Source: Adenophora triphylla var. japonica
Lineage: Eukaryota; Streptophyta; Magnoliopsida; Asterales; Campanulaceae
Direction of reading: 5' to 3'
NCBI GenBank assembly: GCA_022495995.1
Contig: JAFEMH010002490.1
Location: 186,001-250,000, forward strand
Length of the DNA stretch: 64,000 nucleotides
Positions 1 through 11,910 of this stretch are shown in pieces (the stretch's first letter is position 1; each line of letters opens with the position of its first letter). The position numbers were made by a program, and so were the translations under genes. Under the pieces are notes generated by a model. It saw only the letters and a list, made by a program, of their open reading frames with translations. It was not told where the DNA came from and did no database searches.

Positions 1-376
1 GTATTAGTGTACCTTAAGAAGAACTTGTTTCATGAAAAAGTAAAGAAGCTCAAGTTAGACCCGTCATAGTTCATACACTGTGCTATTGGGGACAGGCACT
101 TTTTATCTCCATCATGGCAAAGCATCGTCTCTCTTTTCCTCTTTCTTCTCTTTCTCATGCTTCTTTTTTATTTTTCACCCCGTTCTGTGTTCTTTTTGTT
201 AGTTTCATGATTTGCAGCTGATATTACAAGGCATATATTCATTTGTTGGCCATCCATAAGATAAATTCTATTTGAGCACAAGCAAGTAGTGTAACATTAA
301 ATAAATAAGTTTTATGGGTGAGCTATTTGGTATTTTGTTGATTAATCTTCTTTCTGTATTCATTTTGCTGCCGAAG

Positions 377-1204
377 GACTGGGAGGATGGCCTATCTGAG
401 AGTGATGCTGATGGATCATTCCTGCACGAAAACTGGAACAAAGATCTACGACTCTTTGGTACTAGTGAAGATGGTGGCCAACAACTTCTTCAGGTTTTGT
501 TCTTTTACCTTTTTGTCCCTGGAAACTAAATTTTCCATTTTATAGCATGTTGAATCTATCCCAACTGTTAACCTGGGTGTCTTATTTTACTGCAGCTCTT
601 TGTTTTGCGTGCGGAGTCAGAGCTGCAATCTATTGGAGGAGAGAATATTGTCAACAACCTCCGTCTTCTGGATTCTCTGAAATCACAAATGGGATCTTTA
701 TTTGGTGGCAACATTTTACGATCAACTTCTGGTTCACCTGAGTCAAGGCAACGCGAAAACTCTCGCAACGAAATATTCAAACCAAGAGTGGCCGGAAACT
801 CTCACGCGACAGACATAAAGTACAAAGGCGACTGGATGATGCGACCAATTTCCGGCGACGAGGTAGGGTTTCTTGCAAATCTACTTGTTACTTTGTCAGT
901 ATGGCTAAATGAACGACTTGGATTAAATCAAAGGGAAAGTGAGACCACCATATCTCGTGATTGGTCATATCTCGAGGTGTCAAACGATTCGGGTAATGTG
1001 AATGGACTTGGTGAAACTATAAGACTAGTTTCACGTTCGATTTTTCTTTGGGTTATTGCAGTTGGTAGAGAGACATTGAAGTTCATGAGAGAACATGGGT
1101 TGAGGGTGAACTTAAGAATGTTTGCTTCAAAAAGGGTAGTGATCTTGATGCTTGGACTAGTTATGTTCTGGGTAGTGAAGAGAGCGTGTTTGGGGTGTAC
1201 TTAG
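377..1204 (+). CDS. Unrecognised gene, last two coding exons, hydrophobic C-terminus
   Basis: I do not recognise this gene. Two exons fit together in phase: about 377-493 (acidic, with DWEDGLSESDADGSF) and 596-1204. The donor is cag|gttttg at 493/494 and the acceptor is a pyrimidine-rich tract ending tgcag at 595; both cuts lie on codon boundaries. The joined product reads GGQQLLQ-LFVLRAESELQ, then a Ser/Arg-rich stretch, a moderately hydrophobic helix-like stretch (about 880-920), and a strongly hydrophobic last 25 residues (VVILMLGLVMFWVV, then KRACLGC) before the stop at 1202-1204. That layout would suit a tail-anchored membrane protein, which is inference. The upstream acceptor near 376 is tentative and earlier exons lie outside the window. 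Codon use looks ordinary and no break is visible. Confidence 0.6.
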
Positions 1205-2091
1205 TGTTAATATGGGATATGAATGAAAAGAAAAGGAAATTACTAACAACAGCGGAAATATTTTGTTGTCTCCATACAAAATGTGGCTATACATTGTGTT
1301 TTTGTTGCAATCAAATTTTCTTTTTGCTGCGACGGCAATATTTTACAGATAATTCCTTGCTTGGCCTGCAGTTGTATGAATTTGTTGTCCCTTTCTTGAT
1401 GCGTAAATGCGTTGCTGGTTACTTTGTTCTTGATGTCAAAAAAAAAAGTTGTCTGACAATAATTCTCTGACATTTGCATGGAAGTCAATTCCATGCAAAT
1501 GATCAATCATCTTGACCTGTATCTCACATTGGAGGCATCAATGAGGACAAAGACTGTCTGCAGCGGATTTCTGTTGTCGTCTGCTGTTAATTCATTCAAT
1601 CTGAACCATTCATTTTTATTTTTGTGGCTGATATTGATTGATCAAAATACGGGTTTCTAGTAGGCCTTATTGACCTCAAGCAACCAGGTCTTACTAACCT
1701 CAACTAATACCAACCATTCATTTTCATTTGTATGGCTGATATTAATTGACCAAAATCATGATTTATTGCACACGCTTCACAATCAATTAAAGTGAATTCG
1801 GGAGATGGTAAATCAACTAATGAAAGTGATTTTAGTCAATAGTAATCTACCTAACAACTCCATCCTTTCCTTGTATGAAGAATTTGAAACGCCATGAAAT
1901 GAAGACGGGCGGGTTCTGTTTCTTGGCCACTATAAATTACAAATTTTTTGAGTGGAAAGATTGTATCAAAGTGAAGTGATGGCTTCTAATCTCAAAGAAT
2001 ATCAATTATTTACCCTCGCCGAGTTGCAACGTGAAAGGATCATGGCAGTGTTAACATCGAGACATTTCAAATAATTTGGATTATGGCATAT
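1205..2091. other. 3' UTR and intergenic DNA
   Basis: No gene seen. It begins as the 3' UTR of the preceding gene. A segment of about 50 bp beginning aaccattcattt occurs twice (near 1603 and 1711), separated by about 60 bp. The short open frames here have no recognisable motif. Confidence 0.5.
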
Positions 2092-2658
2092 GGAAAATTG
2101 CATTTTTAGTTACCTGAGTTTGTTGAAATGTTTCAATTGATTATCGAATTTTCATTTGTTACAAGTTGGTTATTGAGTTTGTCTTTTTATTGCAATCAGG
2201 TGTAATTTTGGATGAACCGCTAAAATCTAACGAAGAGTATAACATGTGCCGCTCATGTGAGTTACTTAGGGGTATTTTGGTATTTTCCATGGAATGAGAA
2301 GACCAGAAGTGTTCATCACTCTCAATCAACCTGCTCCGTCATTTCTAATTTAATTGATTTCAAAAAAATTAATTTAGAAAATTTTATGGCAGTGAATAAA
2401 ATCAATTAGAATTTCCCAAACCACCACTATCAACTGCGAATCGCCATCTTCGGCTGCTGTCGCCACCAGCAACCACCGACTGCCAACAGTCGCCTCCACC
2501 TTCAATACTGCAAAAACAAACAGAAACATATACACATTCATTAACAAACACAAACAAACACACATAACCCAGATTTGGGCACACACAAACACAATCACGC
2601 ACAAACACACACGATCTACATAGACTTGTAGATCGATCCATTCAGAAAAAGAAGATCA

Positions 2659-2662
<4 letters not shown>

Positions 2663-2722
<60 letters not shown>
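2663..2722. repeat. (GA)n microsatellite
   Basis: About 60 bp of uninterrupted GA dinucleotides inside the foldback element; a second tract of the same type lies nearer its right arm. Confidence 0.95.
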
Positions 2723-2727
<5 letters not shown>

Positions 2728-2904
2728 GTGTTACCTGAAGTTGAAGGGGACAACGGTGATGGCGATGTCTCTTTCGTGGGTGGCCATAAAGGAGGTGCGA
2801 CTGTAAAAGAGAAATGGAATGGGTGGTAGGGAGACGGCGTAGTGGTTTCTGGTGGCGGGTGGGGAGAGATGAGGGGTGGACGGTAGTGAAGGGGAGAGGG
2901 GTGA

Positions 2905-2908
<4 letters not shown>

Positions 2909-2973
<65 letters not shown>
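2909..2973. repeat. (GA)n microsatellite
   Basis: About 65 bp of GA dinucleotides just before the right inverted arm of the foldback element. Confidence 0.95.
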
Positions 2974-2977
<4 letters not shown>

Positions 2978-3239
2978 TGGTGCAGGTTAATTGAGAGTGA
3001 TGGACACTTCTGGTCTTCTCATTTTATGGAAAAGACCAAAATACCCCTAAGTAACTCATATAACCGGCACATGTTATACTATTCGTTATCTTCTTAACGG
3101 TTCATCCAAAATTACACCTGATTGCAATAAAAAGACAAACTCAATAATCAACTTGTAACAAATGAAAATTCGATAACCAATTGAAACATCTCGACAAACT
3201 CAGGTAACTAAAATGCGATTTGCCCTTATAAATACATTG

Positions 3240-4640
3240 ATCTCTTTGAAAGGATCTTTGTGGAAAGAAGCCATTAAAAGTAAGATTGATTCCATCTTGA
3301 AAAATCACACTTGAAAACTAGGGGATTTACCTCAAAGTAGTAAACCACTAGCATATAAGTGAATTTTCAAAAAGGAAATAAAGGCCGATGGAACAATCAA
3401 TGAGTAAAATGCTAGACTTGTAATTGAGGATTACAAGAAAAATGAAGACCTTGATTACTATTATACTTATTCTCTCATCATGAGAATAAAGATTTGTATT
3501 TGCAATTGATGCATAGCAAAATTTGAAATACATCAACTGAATGTAAATAATCTTTCTAAATGTCGATTTACAAGAGAAAATTTACATAGAACAAACTGAG
3601 AGGTTTATTGTACATGAGCAATGAAACAAAGTGTCCACAATGTACACCATGATCAAATGGTGTTAATATGAAAATTGGCATTATTGCTAAGTTTAAGACT
3701 ACCCCGTAAATGTGGGGGTGAGTATACTTTGAAAAATAATTACCTTCTCAAAAGGTTTTCCTAAGAAAATAATGAGATTTTCATATGATGTATGAAAACG
3801 TAGGCCTACGTTCACTTGTGAATATGGGGGATGCTTCGCAAAGTATAAAGTCCAATTACCAAAGAAATTGAAGTTGGTTAATAAATGGTGGATTATGTTT
3901 CAAGAGCTATGTTCATAACAATTGTGCATATTGGGTTGTTATATATGATTCAAAAAGTTTGAATATATATAAAAATCAAAAGAAAATAAAATTAATGAAA
4001 ATTAAGTATTGGTGTCAAATTCATGAAAGTGAATAAATTATACTTTGGATGAAATAGATCAAAGTGTTGAAACGGTACGATAAATGGAACCTATAAGAAA
4101 ATGTGATGGTTTGTAAAGTCATTGTATGACTTGAGACAATTACAATGATAACGATATCAAAAGTTTGATTTTGTGAATTTAAACAAAAGTGACTATGTCA
4201 CTTTGTTAATTAATCCAAAAACGATATGTTAACTAAGGAAAATTCTAGTCAATTTGATCTGTTGATTCAAATTCAAGGAAAACTAATGGACTCGTTGTTA
4301 AACAAGTCATTAGGTGGATATTCTTGAAATTTTTGAAAGGATCAATATGAAATAGCTGGATTTTAATGAATTTGAGTTAACAATTATCAAATGGATAATG
4401 TTTGTGTTAGCAAGATGGAATATTGATAAAGTCAATTTATGATTGAAAAGACATATAGCAATGTGTGTAATGGTAATCTAGACATATATGTCTAAGTCAT
4501 AATACCATTAGACAACTAATCTCAACTAATTTGACTATGTGAGGTCAAATGATAAACGGATTTGTTAACCAAATGGTTAAATCAAGAGTTAGTTATAAAT
4601 TCGGAGGGGAATGAGATTTAAGCCTCTTAAAAGTTAAACA
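3240..4640 (+). pseudogene. Decayed Ty1/copia reverse transcriptase-RNase H relic
   Basis: Reading through many stops, the + strand gives copia reverse transcriptase hallmarks in order. Near 3261 is WKEAIKSKIDSILKNHT, followed by a KPLAYK-IFKKEIKADGTIN stretch. Near 3520 is KFEIHQLNV (family EIHQMDV). Near 4115 is KSLYDLRQ (family KSLYGLKQ), and near 4560 a degraded DPLTK-ELV RNase H end. Gag and integrase are absent on the 5' side, where the 2092-3225 foldback element lies. Stop codons are spread throughout, so this is an old, dead copy. Confidence 0.75.
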
Positions 4641-5829
4641 CAGTGGAAAAACCCAATCTAGATGACTGGAGATCCCAAGAACTAGATTTATTGGGATCGC
4701 CTAACTGTTAAAAGACTTGTAGCGTCACCGCGGGGGAATTAACCCCAAGTTCATTCCTATTAGTGACATCCTAAAATGACAAGGATAAGCATATGACTTT
4801 AAATGATTCTTACGCGTCGAAAATTTGAGCGGGGTAATACGGGTTACCTTTAAAAAATCACCTATGTGAGAGAGAAGTGGGGCCGCTTCGAGGAGAATTG
4901 TGTGAGACTCAATTCTTAGACCCTCTCACAGAACTAGGCAAAATTTTCAGGGCTATGAATGATCATAGGTATGAGAATTGAACTATGTTAGGATGATACT
5001 TGTGTTAGACATATGATCGGCTACACAAAAAGCATAACGATTAAAGGAAATCGCGTCTATCGACTTGCGAGTAGAGTAAATATGCTTGTACGAGCGAAGG
5101 TTCAATGGGCATTCACACACCTATCGTATGCAAGTTTTCGTCTGCCGGACTCTATCACCGAACTCGTCCTCAATTTCCTTCATGTGGGGAATTATTGGAA
5201 AAAAATGTTGTGTGTGAAGGAGATTGTGTATTTTCCTTACATGAATCGTTTGTCGTTTGACAAAGATTATTGTGGGTTCATGTTCCACACCGTGTGAATA
5301 TTGAAATGGTATATCTAGATGTTCAATTTGAGATTGGATGAGAAAGGTATGATAGCTCAAAGTTAGTGGGTTGAAATTGTAACTTTTAGAATTTAACCAC
5401 ACTATTGATGTCCCATGATTTCTAGATTAATGGGGGATTAATAGGGATCATTACCTTAGGATTAAGGGTTACAAAGTGTGAAATTAAACCCCATGAATAC
5501 AAGATAATGACTCACATATTAATATAAGGATTAATTGGAAATTAATCACATTATTGTTGAAGCTATAACTAGAGAAACCCACAATAAATGAAAATAACTT
5601 TTTACATCAATCTTCGTCTTCCACCTTGCAATTTGTTCATATTATTTCTTTGTCCTGCTAGAAATTTATCCATGGTAATTTTGTCCAATCATAGTGAGAT
5701 TCGCCGGAGATTCTAGTGTGCAATAATAGTCCGGTTCGTCCGTTTTATCCTGGGAGACAACGTCCAAAACAACCTCAAGCACAACTCGGTGTGGGGGCAA
5801 AATTGTCTTAAGAAAAGTGTGTTACACAT
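4640..5829 (+). mobile_element. Probable 3' LTR region of the copia relic
   Basis: This directly follows the RNase H remnant. It contains the phrase gactggagatcccaagaact, which I associate with the region just past pol in plant copia elements. It ends at the CACAT target site of the next element. No partner LTR exists in the window, so the exact borders are not defined. The relic's LTR may continue to the right of the inserted 22-kb nest, after 28164. Confidence 0.45.
5825..5829. repeat. Target site duplication CACAT (left)
   Basis: Direct copy of 28160-28164. The pair brackets the whole three-LTR copia array and everything nested in it. Confidence 0.85.
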
Positions 5830-6507
5830 TGAAAGAGTATGAATATACTCTTGAAATATCTTTTTGATTTTTGTAATTATGGTTTGTTTTTTTACATAAA
5901 TAGATTAGGAAAGTTGTAAATATAGAAAGTAGTTGACTAACGACTAACTATTTTGTTTAGATATGTTTTGTATTTTATTAGGTATATTTCTCAAGGAAAG
6001 ACTCTTGGGCAAATAAGGAAAGAAGTATCCTTTGTAAATAAGGAAGAGATTGACGAGTCCTTGTTGAAGAAGGATTACTCTCACTATATAAAGAGGCCAC
6101 ACATATCATTCATGATCACGGATTTTAGAGAAACAAACGAAGTTGATATATTTTCTTGAGTCCTTGTTTCTGTGTTCTTGAAGTTCATATCCTTGAATCT
6201 TCAAAACTGTTTTTCTGCTTAGTGTTCTTAAGTTAGAATGGCCTTTATCTTTTAGTACGATTTGTTTTCTTTCATTGTAAGTTTTCTTTACAATTTGTTC
6301 TCAACATGGTTGTATTTTATGAAAGTTTTCTAGCAAGTATAGTCTTGCTGAAGTATTTAAATTTGTTGTTATTCCGCTAAATTTAATTATGTTTATTTAA
6401 GTTATTTTCTGGAAAAAGCTGTTTAGTGAGTTGTGCTGACACTTGTGTGAACAACTGTACACACAAATTACTGCACAAATGGTTACAGCCTAGCTACAAA
6501 TCTTTCA
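5830..6507 (+). mobile_element. Copia element A, LTR copy 1 (678 bp)
   Basis: Starts TGAAAGAGTATG and ends CAAATCTTTCA, so the ends form the short inverted repeat TGAAAG/CTTTCA. It is followed by the first ten bases of an initiator-Met-type primer binding site (TGGTATCAGA at 6510-6519). Two further copies lie at 6828 and 27477. It carries CACAT on its outer side. Confidence 0.9.
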
Positions 6508-6827
6508 ATTGGTATCAGATAGTAATTCAAGGAGGAGATGGTCATCAATCAAGGGGGAGATGTCTCTTAGATGATCAATCAAGAGAGATCAAGGAGAGAT
6601 ACGACCAGTTTAGGGGGAGCTTGATGAAATGGAGCGCAATGCGTTAAGGAGGAGTTTGACTTTCCTTATGGTGATTACATGTATTGACCAGAACCACAAA
6701 AATAGGGGGGGGATTGAAAGAGTATGTTTATACTCTTGATATATTTTATTTTCCTATTCTGGTAGGTTTGAAATTGATAATCTCGGTTTTGCAGTTTTTG
6801 TCCATAATCACAAAAATAGGGGGAGAT
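6508..6827 (+). mobile_element. Copia element A, internally deleted unit between LTR 1 and LTR 2
   Basis: Only about 320 bp separate the first two LTRs. The segment starts with the primer binding site and jumps at the shared bases CAGATAGT straight into the 3' leader. The rest matches 27170-27476 closely, including two polypurine tracts (aaaatagggggggga and aaaatagggggaga). The whole coding region is missing, consistent with a deletion at short homology. Confidence 0.85.
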
Positions 6828-7504
6828 TGAAAGAGTATACATATATTCTTGAAATATCTTTTTGATTTTTGTAATTATGGTTTGTATTTTTTACATAAAT
6901 AGATTAGGAAAGTTGTAAATATAGAAATTAGTTGACTAACGGTTAACCATTTTATTGAGATATGTTTTGTATTTTATTAGGCATATTTCTCAAGGAAGGA
7001 CTCTTGGGCTGATAAGGAAAGAAGAATCTTTTGTAAATAAGGAAGAGGTTGACGAGTCTTTGTTGAAGAAGGATTACTCTCACTATATAAAGAGGTCGCA
7101 CATATCATTCATGAACACGGATTTTAGAGAAACAAACGAAGTTGATATATTTTCTTGAGTCCTTGTTTTTGTGTTCTTGAAGTTCAGATCCTTGAATCTT
7201 CAAGACTTTTTTTTGTTTAGTGTTCTTAAATTAGAACGACTTTTGTCTTTTCCTACGATTTGTTTTCTTTCATTGTAAGTTTTCTTTACAGCTTGTTCTC
7301 AGCAAGGTTGTATTTTATGAAAGTTTCCAGCAAGCATAGTCTTGCTGAAGTGTTTAAATTCATTGTTATTCCGCTACATTTAATTCTTTTTATTTAAGTT
7401 ATTTTCTGGAAAAAACTGTTTAGTGAGTTGTGTTGCACTTGTGTGAACAACTGTAAACACAAGTTACTGCACAAGTGGTTACAATCCTAGCTACAAATCT
7501 TTCA
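6828..7504 (+). mobile_element. Copia element A, LTR copy 2 (677 bp)
   Basis: Same ends as LTR 1. It acts as the 5' LTR of the longer unit: a full primer binding site TGGTATCAGAGC follows at 7507-7518, with an intact-looking gag start (ATGGATTGTCAC) at 7562. Confidence 0.9.
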
Positions 7505-7506
7505 AT

Positions 7507-7518
7507 TGGTATCAGAGC
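7507..7518 (+). other. Primer binding site (initiator Met tRNA type)
   Basis: TGGTATCAGAGC lies two bases after the 5' LTR. This is the usual plant copia primer site, complementary to the 3' end of initiator methionine tRNA. Confidence 0.85.
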
Positions 7519-7596
7519 CTTCTCTCGACTTAACTGAGATTGATCCTTGAAAATAGCCATTATGGATTGTCACCATAACCATAGCCATAACAAACC

Positions 7597-7601
7597 GCCT
7601 A
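7597..7601. repeat. Target site duplication GCCTA (left)
   Basis: Identical to 22714-22718. It marks the insertion of the large solo LTR into the gag of copia element A. Confidence 0.9.
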
Positions 7602-8057
7602 TGTAACGACCCTAACCCTAGGCACTATTTTAGTATAACATTATACGCTTTTATTATTAATGTTAACTTTATATGTTTACTTTATATCCTTAAATTCTTA
7701 TATTAGGATGAAATGTTTGGGAAATAAAATAATGTTCTAAAGAGAAATATAAAAAATAGAAAATAAATAAAATGTAAAAGGAGGATTATGGTATGTGAAA
7801 TAAATACTTGAGTAGGAGGGTTTTAGTTTAAATACTTTAGAAAATGAGGGGACCAAATTGAATTGATGGAAGCCTTAATCATTGTAATTGTAAGAGGGGA
7901 CAATACTTTTCTCTCTTTTTCCCCTCACTCTCCTCCATATCCGGCCCCCCTCCCCCTTTACCATCTAAATACTCCACCTCCCTCCTTCTACTCCTTGACT
8001 TCTCTCCCTCCAAGGACCGGCCCCCCCTACTTTCCTTACCAATTTATTACTCCATCC

Positions 8058-8126
8058 TTCTTCTTCTTCTTCTTCTTCTTCTTCTTCTTCTTCTTCTTCT
8101 TCTTCTTCTTCTTCTTCTTCTTCTTC
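8058..8126. repeat. (TTC)n microsatellite
   Basis: About 69 bp of TTC triplets in the solo LTR. It generates an artefactual poly-Phe open frame on the + strand. Confidence 0.95.
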
Positions 8127-8835
8127 ATTTTATTCTCTTTGCAAAATGCCATGGAAATCCCACCCTTGAAAGCCTCTTTTTCTAAGCTCCTAGAGAAGGC
8201 AATCTTCCACCATTTTTAGATCCAAGAGTACATTGGAGCTTGGGACAACTAGGAGACTCTATCAAGCTAAAGAAATCCATGATCCATCTCCCATTTTAAG
8301 GTGAGTTATTATGACCTTTCCTTTCTTTAAATGTTCATAAACTATTAAATGTTGTTATTGTTCTTCAAATGGCTATTTGATGCTTTGAGGAAACTTTCTT
8401 GGATTTGAGGAATGGATTAGTGTTATGGAAATTGTTGTTGTTCATGAAAGTAGTAAAGAGTGGAAGTAAATGGGTTGGATTGGATTAAATGGAAATCTTG
8501 AAAATTTGTAGTATATTGGATGGAAATCTAAGTGAGAATGATTTAGAATTAGGAAATGATACTTTGGGATAAAATGAGTTAAAATGAATTTAATAAAGTT
8601 AGAATTTCCTTTAAGTTCACAAATTAAAGCTCACTTGGTTGAAAAGTTGGTTTCTTGAGAATCATGTGATAAATGACTTAGAATTATAACACATTTGGGT
8701 TTAAAATGATTTATTATGTGAAAAATGAAGTTAGTAAGCTTTCTAGGTTTACACAAAATAAAGGAAACTTGGTTGGGAACAAATGGGTATAAGTGATGAA
8801 GGATTTCTGCTTCTATGTTGATTCTGGGCTCAGGT

Positions 8836-8983
8836 CACGAGTCGTGCCCTGTGGCACGAGTCGTGCCTGAGGTGTGGGACGAGTCGTGACTAGGGTTATA
8901 AGGAAGTCGTGCCTTGTAAGGGACGACAGATTCAGAGGAAGGTGCAATGGGCACGAGTCGTGCCCTGGGGGACGAGTCGTGCC
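8836..8983. repeat. Array of dyad-symmetric GGCACGAGTCGTGCC motifs
   Basis: Five to six full or partial copies of a 15-base motif with 7-base complementary arms around one central base, in about 150 bp of solo LTR B. Copies lie near 8836, 8853, 8878, 8950 and 8970, with a half-copy near 8905. Confidence 0.8.
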
Positions 8984-9855
8984 CTGGCCTGGTTTTTCAC
9001 ATCAAGTTTAGAGTTGTTTAAACCTAACCAAACTCGAACCAAAATAGAATATCTTTACCTAGATTAAAATAGACTACTTTGGCTATACATTCACATCCTA
9101 AGTGATCAAAATGGAATTGGGGAAATACTTTAAATGTTGCTTGGAAAATGCTAGTTAACCTAGTTTGGTAAATTAACAGAAATGATTCTAACTTGGTAGA
9201 GTTAACTGGGATCCTTATAGAGATCATATATTATCATATAATGACTAAGTAAGGTAGGTTGATGATATCTCATTATCTTACTTGAGTACCTATTCATGGA
9301 TTGTATTATGCTTAGCGTGTTACATAAATGCTGCACTCTGATTATTGGTTGAACATGAGTATATTTTACCATGTGACTATATTGCTTATTTATGCATAGT
9401 GTGTTAAAGAAATGTTGCACTATGATGTTGGTTGAGCATGAGTATATTTTACCATGTTGCTATGTGGTTTATCCCCTTTGTGGATTTATTCAAGTATCTA
9501 TTATGTGCTTGATTATGTGTGAGTCAGCTGACATTTGGGGGTATAACATAATACGATCAATTATGGAAGTGTGACCTAATGTGATCGGATTATGTTATAT
9601 TCGTGGCCGTCCCTCCTGTGGCCAGGGATGGGGTATAGCATCTGTATTGAGCCAAAAGCCTTACAGAGTTGCTCTCTTGTCTTATTTGGTTCCCTGAAAA
9701 ACGGGTCTTATAAGACGTGAGTATTGCTTAAGCAGCTCACTGTAAGATTGGAGTATTATTATACCCAATGTTGTACGACTACTGTTCAGACGGGAAAAGG
9801 TAAACCAAGGTAATGTAAGGTGTTTACAGCTTTTCCAACGTGTTATATGCAACTT

Positions 9856-9860
9856 GTTAT
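9856..9860. repeat. Target site duplication GTTAT (left)
   Basis: Identical to 22251-22255; these bracket element C inside solo LTR B. Confidence 0.9.
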
Positions 9861-11462
9861 TGTGAATGTGGGCCCAAATTTTGTGTTGGATTCACGCGAG
9901 TTTGAAGACATCCGAGTTATTTGAAAAACGGAGTCGCCACGCCATTTTGATTACCTCAAAACTTTGAAAAAAAGGTTGTTTTATGGGTTCGGAGGTTAAG
10001 TTACCCCTTGGGAAGAACGTTTGGCGTTCACCCAAAGTGCCTTGCCGGAGCAAGTCTCCCGAGATTTCATTGATCGTGCTTGCTTGCGTGCTTTCTTGTG
10101 TGCATGTGTTTGAAAATAAGGGGGGGAATGTCCCAAGTTGTCTTCCGGACGTACAAACCATTTGTTGGTTGTCGCTCGGGATTCCTTGGAATTTTATGTA
10201 TTCGGGATTATGATCCCGTCCTCATCTTATGACTTGTGATCATCGCTTTTTAAACCTCGGGACCCTCGGGACTTGCGTGATCGAGAGAATGACTCTCTTT
10301 TGGTCAAAGATGAGGTTCTTTAGAAAAGGAGGGTCCTTAGCCCATCAATCCTACGCTTTAAGACGGTCGAGCTCGTATAGAGGCTTCATACTCTTTCTTA
10401 AGCGATAATCGGAGATATAGGGTTCAAGGTGTCCCTCTCTAAAGAAATCATGAACCTTTAATGGAAGGAACGATGTAAAGATAGGATCTTTTTACACCGG
10501 TCCGTTCCAAGGTTGGGGGAAAGGGGAAATGCATGATGAAAAATGACTCTTTAATGAAAAGATGACATTTTTGGTTTTAGCAAATGATGCTTTTTTGATT
10601 GAAAGAAATGATCTTTATGCAAGTGATGCGTAAAGATAGGATTTTTATGCAAATGATGCATTAGAAAAGGTTTTTGAATGCAAAGGATGTATTTTTATTG
10701 AAAAGATTGGATTTTTATGTGCAAATGATGCATAAAAATGACATTTTTATTTGAAAATGGGGGTTTTAGGTGCAAAGGATGCACCTTTATGAAAAAGACT
10801 ACATTTTTATGACAAATGAGGTCTTAATGCATGCAAAAGGGAAAGGGGGTGATAAAGACGTGATCTTTATGAATAAATGCCAAGTTCCAAGCAAGATATA
10901 TGAATGCAATGAGCAAGTATATCAATTAAAATGCAAGGTTAGGGCGTGCGAGGTTACCAATTGCTTCCTTTGCTTCTTTGGTCGGAGCTAGGAGGAGAGA
11001 TTGGTCTTGGATCTTCAAGGAGGAGGGAGGGAGCTTCTTGGCCTTCTTCTTCACCTTCTTGAGCCTTCACCAATATTCTTCACGTCTTGGGAGTGACTGA
11101 TTGTATTGCTATGGATTGTATGTATTGTTGTTGTTGTCTGAAATGGGTAGAGGAGGGCTCTATTTATAGGCAGTCTGGATAAGGCTAATGAAGCCGTGCG
11201 GCCGTGAGACCTTGGGCTAATGCGGCCGTGCGGGCTTATCATGATGACTCGGCATTCTAGAACCATGCAAGGTGGCATTATTCTAGAACCCTCTTCCTAA
11301 TTAAGAAAAACGTGTTTTCTTAATTAGGAAGGCTCCCTTCAGCCCTAATTTGATTTTGGACTGTTCAGGACATTTCCTAACACTAGGAAGGTCGGGAATT
11401 AGGAAACTTACCGAAATTGCATGAAATTTAACCAAGGCATGAGCCGGATTTGGGTACTTACA
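9861..11462 (-). mobile_element. Element C, left LTR (3' LTR, 1602 bp)
   Basis: Near-identical to 20553-22250. On + it runs TGTGAATGTG ... GGTACTTACA. Internal features place element C on the minus strand, so this copy is the 3' LTR. A polypurine tract, GAGGGGATTC read on minus, abuts it at 11463. Differences from its partner are few except in the last 110 bp and one missing 87-bp block. Short open frames identical in both LTRs have no recognisable domain. Confidence 0.9.
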
Positions 11463-11475
11463 GAATCCCCTCGGC
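11463..11475 (-). other. Polypurine tract of element C
   Basis: Read on minus, GCCGAGGGGATTC lies immediately before the TGTAAGTACC start of the 3' LTR. This fits priming of second-strand synthesis and fixes the element's orientation. Confidence 0.7.
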
Positions 11476-11540
11476 AACGTCACTTGCAAGGCGAGTGGGG
11501 TTGTCGATAAAAAGGATCCGATCTCGGCGAATGCCGAGAC

Positions 11541-11910
11541 GGATTGGGTGACCAAGGTGGTCGAGTGGCTGAACCTTTTGGAAGGCTACCTACGTATCCC
11601 GGAGGAATCAAGCCAGGCCGTAGTTCGGAATTTAGGATCCGCTGGGGGAGGAGGAAGAGAAACTGGTCTCTTGCTGGGGGAATAGAAGAGAAAATGACCT
11701 AGGAGGTCAAGCAATTGATCCTACTGGGGATATGCTAGAAGTGACCGAGGTGGTCGGATATCTGAACCTCTATGAGGGGCTGCTTTATCACTGAGGAGTG
11801 ACAAAGAAACAGGGTGACCAAAGTGGTCGGATGGCTGAACCTTTTATAAAAGGCTACCTACGTATCCCGGAGGAATCAAGCCTTGATCGTAGTTCAAGCC
11901 TCACTAGATA
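11541..11910. repeat. Dispersed repeat around a ctacctacgtatcccggagg core
   Basis: Blocks beginning gtgaccaaggtggtcg and containing ctacctacgtatcccggagg recur near 11548 and 11815, with a shorter copy near 11740. The same block returns near 14096 and 14163, so it was duplicated within element C. Confidence 0.75.

Larger units (their letters stand above)
2092..3225. mobile_element. Foldback (Mutator-like) element with 244-bp inverted arms
   Basis: The left arm (2092-2334) and right arm (2982-3225) are inverted copies of each other, about 90% identical by eye, starting near gcatttttagttacctgag on the left. The arms enclose about 650 bp with two long (GA)n tracts and no transposase. Long terminal inverted repeats with a non-coding core are typical of non-autonomous Mutator-like foldback elements. 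I could not find a convincing 9-bp target duplication, so the family call is inference. The element interrupts the DNA just upstream of a copia relic. Confidence 0.7.
7602..9860. mobile_element. Element B, left part of a large solo LTR (gypsy-like)
   Basis: Begins TGTAACGACCC and continues after the nested element C at 22256, ending GGTCCTCACA at 22713. The GCCTA duplications sit exactly at both ends. Without element C the total is about 2.7 kb, with TG...CA ends, no internal domain and no coding region, so it reads as a solo LTR. The size and TGTAACGACCC start resemble Tekay/Del-type chromovirus LTRs (inference). It contains a (TTC)n tract and an array of dyad motifs. Confidence 0.8.

Noticed and set aside
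2092..3225. A 9-bp target duplication for the first foldback element
   Set aside because: Flanks atggcatat and cttataaat or nearby registers do not match; the element may have been inserted long ago or rearranged.
7863..8219. 118-aa frame with poly-Phe
   Set aside because: It is created by a (TTC)n microsatellite inside the solo LTR.
9892..10213. Conserved 89-aa and 76-aa frames repeated at 20585-20906
   Set aside because: The identity comes from their being in the two LTRs of one element, not from protein conservation.
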